DNA of 20,026 nucleotides, from the NCBI GenBank assembly GCA_021844355.1, contig JAKBTP010000186.1:11940-31965 (forward strand). The letters are read 5' to 3'. The DNA comes from a bacterium (GTDB taxonomy: Bacteria; Chloroflexota; Dormibacteria; Aeolococcales; Bog-877). The position numbers and the translations under genes are program-made. Below, piece after piece: positions 15,879 to 20,026 of this stretch. How positions within the stretch are numbered: the stretch's first letter is position 1; the number at the start of each line of letters is the position of its first letter. Under the pieces are notes generated by a model. The model was not told the origin of the DNA. It saw nothing but the letters and a program-made list of their open reading frames with translations, and ran no database searches.

Positions 15879-16555
15879 ACCCCCGGCGCCTGCTGGCCGG
15901 TATGGGGCCCCTGCTGGCCCTGGGCTGCCTGGTCCCCGCGGTCCTCGGGGCCAGCCTTCTGGGGTTGCTGGGGGCCGGAGCAGCGGCGGCCGGGTGGCCC
16001 GCGCTGGGTGGCTTGCTCCCCGAGCCCGGAGGGATGGTCCTGCGGCCTGGCGAGGTGGTCCTGGCAAGCGCGCCCTCCTTCCCGGAGTGGGCGGCCCCGT
16101 GCGGCCCCGAGCCGGGAGCACTGGCGGTCCAGCCTTCGGCCTGCACCGGACACCCTGAGCCGTTCCCGGCCAACTACCAGGGCTTCTCCACAGGTCAGTG
16201 CACCTGGTACGTGGCCACCCGCCGGCTGGTCACCTGGCACACCCCCCAGGGCCTCCTGGGCGGCAACGGGGGACAGTGGCTGGAGCTGGCATCGGCGGCG
16301 GGCTATGCGGTGGGCGTCTCCCCGGAGCTGGGGGCCATCGCGGTCTACGCAGACCGGGGTCCAGGCCACGTGGCCTTCGTGGTCGGGGTCGGCGCCGACG
16401 GGTCGTACACGGTGGCGGAGTCCAACTGGGCCCTCCTGGGCCCCGCCCCGCCCTACGTGGACCTCAGAGGGGTTGCGGCGGGAGCCACGGGGAGCGCGAC
16501 CGAGTCCCTCCTGGGGTTCGTCTACGGTCCCGCGCAGGTGCCGTCCCCGTCCTGA
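15875..16555 (+). CDS. Membrane-anchored CHAP-domain peptidoglycan hydrolase
   Basis: A 226-aa protein starting GTG 15875 (GTGA overlap with VirB4). The N-terminus MNPRRLLAG plus a long hydrophobic stretch (about 9-37) is a signal anchor or signal peptide. A linker precedes a C-terminal CHAP amidase/endopeptidase domain (about 102-218) with catalytic Cys109 in STGQCTWYVA, His165 in GPGHVAFV, and the third-site Glu182/Asn184 in VAESNW. In monoderm T4SSs such hydrolases do the job of the VirB1 lytic transglycosylase, opening the wall for the channel. Cys76 and Cys90 in the linker could be disulfide-bonded. There is no SLT domain fused, unlike many conjugative VirB1-like proteins, which usually carry both. 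Confidence 0.85.
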   Translation: MNPRRLLAGMGPLLALGCLVPAVLGASLLGLLGAGAAAAGWPALGGLLPEPGGMVLRPGEVVLASAPSFPEWAAPCGPEPGALAVQPSACTGHPEPFPANYQGFSTGQCTWYVATRRLVTWHTPQGLLGGNGGQWLELASAAGYAVGVSPELGAIAVYADRGPGHVAFVVGVGADGSYTVAESNWALLGPAPPYVDLRGVAAGATGSATESLLGFVYGPAQVPSPS

Positions 16556-16574
16556 TGCTCCGTATGCTGAGACT

Positions 16575-17828
16575 GTGGAGGCGGCCGCAGGACTCGGCAC
16601 TGGAAGACGGGTGCGGCGGCGTGCGCTCGGCCTGGTGGCCACCTCGCACGCCGGCCAGCACATGTACTCGGGTCTTTTGCCGCTGACCTACCCGGCGATC
16701 CTGGTCGACTTCCACCTCAACTACGCCACCCTGGGACTGGCCGTCGGGGTGATCGGGGTGGTGGGCGGCCTCACCCAGGCCAGCGCCGGGTATGTCGGCC
16801 AGAGGGTGGCGGCCCGTTGGATCCTCGGCTGCCAGAACCTGGTGGTGGGGCTCTGCGCCATCCTCGGCGCACTGGCCCCCACCTACCCCGTGTTTGCCAC
16901 CGGCCAGGGGCTGGCGCTTCTCGGATCGAGCCAGCAGCACCCGGTGGGGAGTTCGGTGGCGGCCCGGGTGTACCCCGAGCGCCGGGGAACCGCCCTCAGC
17001 GTCGCCACCATCGGCGGAAGCGTGGGCTCGTTGATAATCCCCATCCCGGCGGCCCTGCTCATCGCCGATCTGGGCTGGAGACCGACCCTCCTCATCCTTG
17101 CCATCCCCCTCTTCCTCCTCGGACTCCTGCTGCTCCTCACCTTCCCCGCCGTCCCCGGCGATCGAGGTAGGGGTGTCCCCCGACCCAGCCTGCGTCCCCA
17201 CCTGCCGAGGATCCGGCGCGACCAGCTGGTCAACCCCCGGGTGGCGATCTTCGGGGTCGCCGCCGCCACAGTCGCCGCCGGTGGTCGTGGGCTGGGGACG
17301 CTCAACGCCTTCATCCCCCTCTACCTGCGCAACGGAGTCCACCTCCCCGAGGCCACGGTGGGCGTGGTCTTCAACGTGGTCCTGGTGGGGGCGGTCCTGG
17401 GACCGGTCCTGGGCGGGCCGCTCTCGGACCGGCTGGGACGCATCCCCGTGCTCTGGGGCGCGTACGCCCTGTCGGCTGTCGCCGTCCTGGCCTTTGGGCT
17501 GGCCTCGTCGCTGCCGCTGGCCGGCCTGGCGGCACTGGCCCTGATCGTGGGGCTGGTGGCGTATGTGGAGAACCCGCTGCTCCAGGCCCTGGTGAGCGAC
17601 AGCATCGCCACCTCAGCCCAGGCTGGGATGTTCGGCTTCTACTTCGCTCTCTCGTACGGCGTCGGGTCGCTCTGGATCGTGGCCATTGGCCAGGTCATCC
17701 AGCACCTCGGCTTCTCCGCCGGCTTCGGGGTGATGGCCGGCTCGTATGTGGGAGCGGGGCTGCTCCTGATCCCCTGTGTTGGGGGGAGTCGGAGCCGCTC
17801 GTCCGCAGGCGGCCAGGCCGCCAGGTGA
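16575..17828 (+). CDS. Major facilitator superfamily transporter (Fsr-like)
   Basis: About 417 aa and 12 predicted transmembrane helices in two halves joined by a basic cytosolic loop (GDRGRGVPRPSLRPHLPRIRRDQLVNPR). The opening SHAGQHMYSGLLPLTYPAILVDF resembles the conserved start of fosmidomycin-resistance-type MFS proteins. The second half has the MFS loop motif GGPLSDRLGRIP. It is probably an efflux permease; the substrate is unknown. The start is uncertain: GTG 16575 gives a 20-residue leader, while GTG 16611 begins at VRRRALGLV, has GGAAG four nt upstream, and would give 405 aa. It follows the CHAP gene by 19 bp with no terminator seen, so it may be read through from the T4SS operon, although it has no obvious role in it. 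Confidence 0.85.
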   Translation: MEAAAGLGTGRRVRRRALGLVATSHAGQHMYSGLLPLTYPAILVDFHLNYATLGLAVGVIGVVGGLTQASAGYVGQRVAARWILGCQNLVVGLCAILGALAPTYPVFATGQGLALLGSSQQHPVGSSVAARVYPERRGTALSVATIGGSVGSLIIPIPAALLIADLGWRPTLLILAIPLFLLGLLLLLTFPAVPGDRGRGVPRPSLRPHLPRIRRDQLVNPRVAIFGVAAATVAAGGRGLGTLNAFIPLYLRNGVHLPEATVGVVFNVVLVGAVLGPVLGGPLSDRLGRIPVLWGAYALSAVAVLAFGLASSLPLAGLAALALIVGLVAYVENPLLQALVSDSIATSAQAGMFGFYFALSYGVGSLWIVAIGQVIQHLGFSAGFGVMAGSYVGAGLLLIPCVGGSRSRSSAGGQAAR

Positions 17829-17882
17829 GACCGGTCAGGCCGGGCCCCGCCCGAGAGATCGTGAGTTGCGAGCCGTCCGGAC

Positions 17883-17920
17883 CCGCGGATCGGGGAGGGG
17901 CAGCCTCAGCCCCTCCGCGG
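17883..17920 (+). terminator. Hairpin after MFS gene, possible terminator
   Basis: CCGCGGA pairs with TCCGCGG, enclosing GAGGGG/CCCCTC around the loop CAGCCTCAG; total span 38 nt, 55 nt after the MFS stop. It is very stable but has no T-tract. It could end the T4SS/MFS transcript in a GC-rich genome, or it could be an unrelated structure. Confidence 0.3.
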
Positions 17921-17949
17921 ACGCGAGCGGGAGGCCGGGTCGGGGGGTT

Positions 17950-17965
17950 GCGAACAGTTGCTCGC
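17950..17965. promoter_or_regulatory. Imperfect palindrome at IS607 left end, likely TnpA site
   Basis: GCGAACAGTTGCTCGC matches its own reverse complement at 12 of 16 positions, with perfect GCGA/TCGC arms. It starts 3 bp inside the element, where recombinase or its MerR-like helix-turn-helix would bind. It may also serve as an operator for tnpA. Confidence 0.4.
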
Positions 17966-17974
17966 ACGATGCGC

Positions 17975-17980
17975 TATAGT
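17975..17980 (+). promoter_or_regulatory. -10 box for leaderless tnpA transcription
   Basis: TATAGT lies 8 nt before ATG 17989, so initiation would fall at or within 1-2 nt of the start codon. That fits a leaderless message; the AT-rich hexamer stands out from its surroundings. It is framed by GCGCT/AGCGC inverted arms (17971-17975 and 17982-17986). A TTGCGA 21 nt upstream is too far for a good -35 box. Confidence 0.45.
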
Positions 17981-17988
17981 GAGCGCTA

Positions 17989-18561
17989 ATGAACTTGAAG
18001 GAATGGGCGCGAGTGCAAGGCATTCACCCGGTGACCGCATACCGGTGGTTTCGGGATGGGAAGCTGCCGGTGCCGGCGCGCCGAGTCGGGGGCCTGATCC
18101 TGGTTGACGCTCCAGGTTCAGCCGCAGCAACCGGCCGCGTCGCCGTCTACGCCAGGGTCTCGTCGGAGGACCAGCGCGCCGACCTCGACCGGCAGGTGGC
18201 CCGCGTCACGGCGTGGGCGACAGGCGAGGGGCTCCCGGTGAGCCGGGTGGTAACCGAGGTTGGCTCCGCGCTCAACGGCAAACGGCGCAAGTTCCTCACC
18301 CTGCTGCGGGATGAGTCGGTGGTGACGATCGTGGTCGAGCACAGGGATCGGTTTGTCCGCTTCGGCGCCGAGTACGTGGAGGCCGCGCTGTCCGCGCAGG
18401 GACGCCGGCTGCTGGTGGTTGACCCCGGCGAGGTTGACGACGATCTGGTGCTGGACGTGACCGAGATCCTGACTTCGTTGTGTGCTCGGCTGTACGGGCG
18501 GCGCGCAGCCGCCAACCGAGCCCGTCGTGCGGTGGATCTGGCCACTGGGCCTGCCACGTGA
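17989..18561 (+). CDS. tnpA: IS607 TnpA serine recombinase
   Basis: A 190-aa site-specific recombinase of the IS607 type. An N-terminal MerR-like helix-turn-helix (LKEWARVQGIHPVTAYRWFRD, about 3-23) precedes the serine-recombinase catalytic domain with YARVSSEDQR. The first serine (Ser58) is the predicted nucleophile, and Arg56/Arg63 are nearby. VVEHRDRFVRFG (about 114-125) carries further conserved Asp/Arg residues. The order DNA-binding domain first, catalytic domain second is characteristic of IS607 and opposite to resolvases. Length is normal and there is no frameshift, so it should be active. It excises and integrates the element, probably with relaxed target choice. ATG 17989 is used; the stop overlaps tnpB as GTGA. 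Confidence 0.93.
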   Translation: MNLKEWARVQGIHPVTAYRWFRDGKLPVPARRVGGLILVDAPGSAAATGRVAVYARVSSEDQRADLDRQVARVTAWATGEGLPVSRVVTEVGSALNGKRRKFLTLLRDESVVTIVVEHRDRFVRFGAEYVEAALSAQGRRLLVVDPGEVDDDLVLDVTEILTSLCARLYGRRAAANRARRAVDLATGPAT

Positions 18562-19862
18562 AGACCCGCCAGGCCCTCCGCTTCGCCCTCGACCCGACCT
18601 TTGCCCAGCGGCGGGACCTGGGCCGCCACGCCGGGGCATCCCGATACGCCTACAACTGGGGGCTGGAGCGTCAGAGGGCCGCCCTGGCCGCAGGCGCCAC
18701 CACCGTCCGGTTGCCCTCGGCGATGAGCCTGCACAAGGAGTGGAACCGCTGGAAGAAGGGGCGGGACGGCATCCCCTGGTGGCCTGAGGTGAGCAAGTGC
18801 ACTTTCCAGGAGGCGTTCCACGACCTGGAGTGGGGGATGCGGGCGTTCTGGGAGAGCCGGGCCGGCAGGCGCGAGGGCCCCAGGGTCCGGTTTCCACGCT
18901 TCAAGAAGAAGGGCAGGTCTCGGGACAGCTTCCGGCTCACCGGAGCGATCCACCTGCACGGCCGCGCTGTGACCCTTCCCCGGATCGGCACGGTGCGCGT
19001 CTGGGAGGATGCGGCCCGGTGGGTGGAGCGGATCCAGGTGGGTTCGGTGCGGGTCACCTCGGCGACGGTGAGCCGGGAGGCTGACCGCTGGTTCGTGTCG
19101 CTGGCCGTGGAGGTGGAGCGGGCTGTCCCCCGGCGGCCGGTCGCCGGGGACACGATCGGGGTGGACCTCGGCTTGCTCGCCCTGGCGACGCTGTCGGACG
19201 GGACCGTCATCGAAGGGCCCAAGGCGCTGCGCCACGGTCTGCGCCAGCTGCGGCGGCTCTCCCGGGCTCACTCCCGCAAGCAACGCGGCTCGCACAATCG
19301 AGCCAGAGCGGCGCGCCGGCTGGCCCGTCACCATGCCAAGGTTGCCCACCTCCGCCGCGACCACCTCCACAAGCTGACCACCCGCCTGGCCAAGACCCAC
19401 GGCCGGATCGTGGTGGAGGACCTCAACGTCAAGGGCATGCTGGGCAACCGCCGGCTGGCCCGAGCGCTCGCGGACGCGGGGTTCTCGGAGTTCCGCCGCC
19501 AGCTGGCCTACAAGTGCCGGTGGTACGGCTCCCAGCTGATGGTGGCGGACCGCTGGTTCCCCAGCTCGAAGACCTGCTCCAGCTGCGGGGCGGTCAAGGC
19601 CGAACTCCCGCTGCGGGAACGCACCTACCGCTGCGAGAGCTGCGGCCTGGTGCTGGACCGGGACCTCAACGCCGCGATCAACCTCGCCGGGTGGGCCTAC
19701 CCGGCCGTCACCGCCAGTGCGGCGGAGACGCGAACTGCCTGTGGAGCCGACTGTAAGACCGGGCCTCGCCCGGCTGGTGGCCGTGAAGCAGGAACCGGGA
19801 CCGCCCCGGAGCGCCGCCATTCAATGGCGGCTGTGGACGGTGGACTTACCAATGTTCACTGA
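18558..19862 (+). CDS. tnpB: TnpB RNA-guided endonuclease of IS607 element
   Basis: A 434-aa TnpB, ancestor-type of Cas12. The N-terminal helical region begins KTRQALRFALDPTFAQRRDL, followed by the beta-rich wedge region (about 105-190). The split RuvC nuclease has Asp203 (GVDLGLLALATLSDG), Glu287 (VVEDLNVKGM) and Asp369 (LDRDLNAAINLAG). A zinc ribbon sits between them with Cys340, Cys343, Cys359 and Cys362. All catalytic and zinc residues are present, so nuclease activity is expected. GTG 18558 overlaps the tnpA stop. The C-terminal 55 residues after RuvC-III are low-complexity, and their DNA is probably also the omega-RNA template. The stop is only 8 bp from the element's right end. Confidence 0.93.
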   Translation: MKTRQALRFALDPTFAQRRDLGRHAGASRYAYNWGLERQRAALAAGATTVRLPSAMSLHKEWNRWKKGRDGIPWWPEVSKCTFQEAFHDLEWGMRAFWESRAGRREGPRVRFPRFKKKGRSRDSFRLTGAIHLHGRAVTLPRIGTVRVWEDAARWVERIQVGSVRVTSATVSREADRWFVSLAVEVERAVPRRPVAGDTIGVDLGLLALATLSDGTVIEGPKALRHGLRQLRRLSRAHSRKQRGSHNRARAARRLARHHAKVAHLRRDHLHKLTTRLAKTHGRIVVEDLNVKGMLGNRRLARALADAGFSEFRRQLAYKCRWYGSQLMVADRWFPSSKTCSSCGAVKAELPLRERTYRCESCGLVLDRDLNAAINLAGWAYPAVTASAAETRTACGADCKTGPRPAGGREAGTGTAPERRHSMAAVDGGLTNVH

Positions 19863-19870
19863 TTCGCAAC
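19745..19870 (+). ncRNA. Putative TnpB omega-RNA (reRNA) scaffold at element right end
   Basis: The tnpB 3' end and right end carry the features expected of a right-end guide RNA. A CCGGGC-CTC-GCCCGG hairpin (19759-19773) follows CTGTAAGA, then GAAGCAGGAACCGGGACCG, a string typical of actinobacterial tnpB 3' ends. A perfect GCCGCCA-TTCAA-TGGCGGC hairpin (19813-19831) comes next. The scaffold would end at the element boundary (19870), so the guide would be the first 16-20 nt of flanking DNA from 19871. The 5' end is approximate. This is inferred from TnpB biology; no transcript data. Confidence 0.5.
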
Positions 19871-19907
19871 GGGAGCGGATGTCACCCGCGGTGGGAGTTG
19901 GGGCACA

Positions 19908-20026
19908 GTGGCCCGGGCTCTGAGCGACGTCAAGGAGCTGGAGGCTGCCACCAGCGAGGCGAGATCGGTTCTCCGCCGGCTGGAACGGCTCCACGGCCGT
20001 CTGCAGGGAACGCAGAGCCCCGACCT
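19908..20026 (+). CDS. Start of unknown helical protein (partial, runs off right edge)
   Basis: GTG 19908 opens a frame that stays open for 39 codons to the window end, with GGGAG (19893-19897) 10 nt upstream as ribosome site. The peptide VARALSDVKELEAATSEARS then LRRLERLHGRLQG shows heptad-like Leu/Ala spacing and high charge, suggesting a coiled coil. The family is not identifiable from this fragment. The IS607 right end lies only 37 bp upstream, so the insertion must have separated this gene from its original upstream sequence, and its promoter may now be within or altered by the element. Confidence 0.5.
   Translation, partial: MARALSDVKELEAATSEARSVLRRLERLHGRLQGTQSPD

Larger units (their letters stand above)
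9343..16555 (+). other. Compact T4SS operon, all junctions overlapping
   Basis: Six consecutive genes: VirD4-like, VirB2-like, VirB6/TrbL-like, PrgI/VirB3-like, VirB4-like and CHAP hydrolase. The five junctions are TTGA (10893), CTGA (11177), ATGA (13306), ATGA (13677) and GTGA (15875), so the whole set should be translated by stop-start coupling from one message. Absence of VirB7/9/10-like genes fits a single-membrane envelope. No relaxase, VirB11 ATPase or VirB8-like gene is visible in the window. Confidence 0.8.
17947..19870 (+). mobile_element. Complete IS607-family insertion sequence
   Basis: About 1924 bp carrying a serine-recombinase tnpA and a tnpB in GTGA overlap, the classic IS607 layout. 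I place the ends by matching termini. The left end GTTGCGAACAGT (17947-17958) and the reverse complement of the right end, GTTGCGAATCAGT, agree except for one inserted base. Both sides are flanked by GG (17945-17946 and 19871-19872), consistent with IS607 insertion at GG dinucleotides by serine recombinase without a larger target duplication. The left boundary lies within a run of six G, so it may shift by a few bases. Both genes look intact. The element sits in the gap between the MFS gene and the next gene. Confidence 0.8.

Noticed and set aside
9343..16555. Interpretation as a diderm VirB/VirD4 conjugation system
   Set aside because: No VirB7, VirB9 or VirB10-like outer-membrane core gene; PrgI-type VirB3 and a CHAP hydrolase point to a single-membrane system.

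Overview
The window is very GC-rich and densely coding, with most genes packed into overlapping same-strand runs. It looks like a chromosomal piece from a monoderm-type bacterium such as an actinobacterium, a Dormibacterota-like lineage or another Chloroflexota-side lineage. The evidence is a PatA/PimA-like gene pair, a type IV secretion (T4SS) set with a PrgI-type VirB3 and no outer-membrane core genes, and frequent GTG/TTG starts. Taxonomy cannot be settled from this sequence alone.

Layout. (1) 1-136: start of a leftward membrane-protein gene with a palindromic operator-like site over its -10 box. (2) 137-752: about 600 bp with no convincing gene. (3) 753-5745: a tightly coupled rightward operon of PatA-like acyltransferase, GT4 glycosyltransferase, DegV fatty-acid-binding protein, divergent PlsY-like acyltransferase and class II fumarase. 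(4) 5760-6302: leftward single-pass membrane protein. (5) 6554-8704: class A penicillin-binding protein with a Pro/Thr tail. (6) 8717-9190: leftward single-domain response regulator, divergent from the next block. (7) 9343-16555: a six-gene compact T4SS cassette: VirD4-type coupling protein, two-TM VirB2-like protein, VirB6/TrbL-like polytopic protein with a cysteine-rich ectodomain, PrgI/VirB3-like protein, VirB4-type ATPase, and membrane-anchored CHAP hydrolase. Every one of its five junctions is an NTGA start/stop overlap, one of them apparently using a CTG start. (8) 16575-17828: MFS transporter. (9) 17947-19870: an apparently complete IS607-family element (serine recombinase TnpA, RNA-guided-nuclease-type TnpB, likely omega-RNA at the right end) flanked by GG dinucleotides. 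(10) 19908-end: start of a helical or coiled-coil protein running off the window.

How the genes work together. The first operon handles acyl chains and glycolipid or phospholipid assembly: FakB/DegV-type acyl carrier, PlsY-type and PatA-type acyltransferases, and a GDP-sugar-type glycosyltransferase. Fumarase is appended to it. The PBP, the CHAP hydrolase and the T4SS all act at the cell wall. The T4SS has its two ATPases, inner-membrane channel parts and a wall hydrolase, but no relaxase or outer-membrane core within the window. It is therefore either part of a larger integrated element or a domesticated export apparatus with an unknown substrate. This block is the most interesting part of the window.
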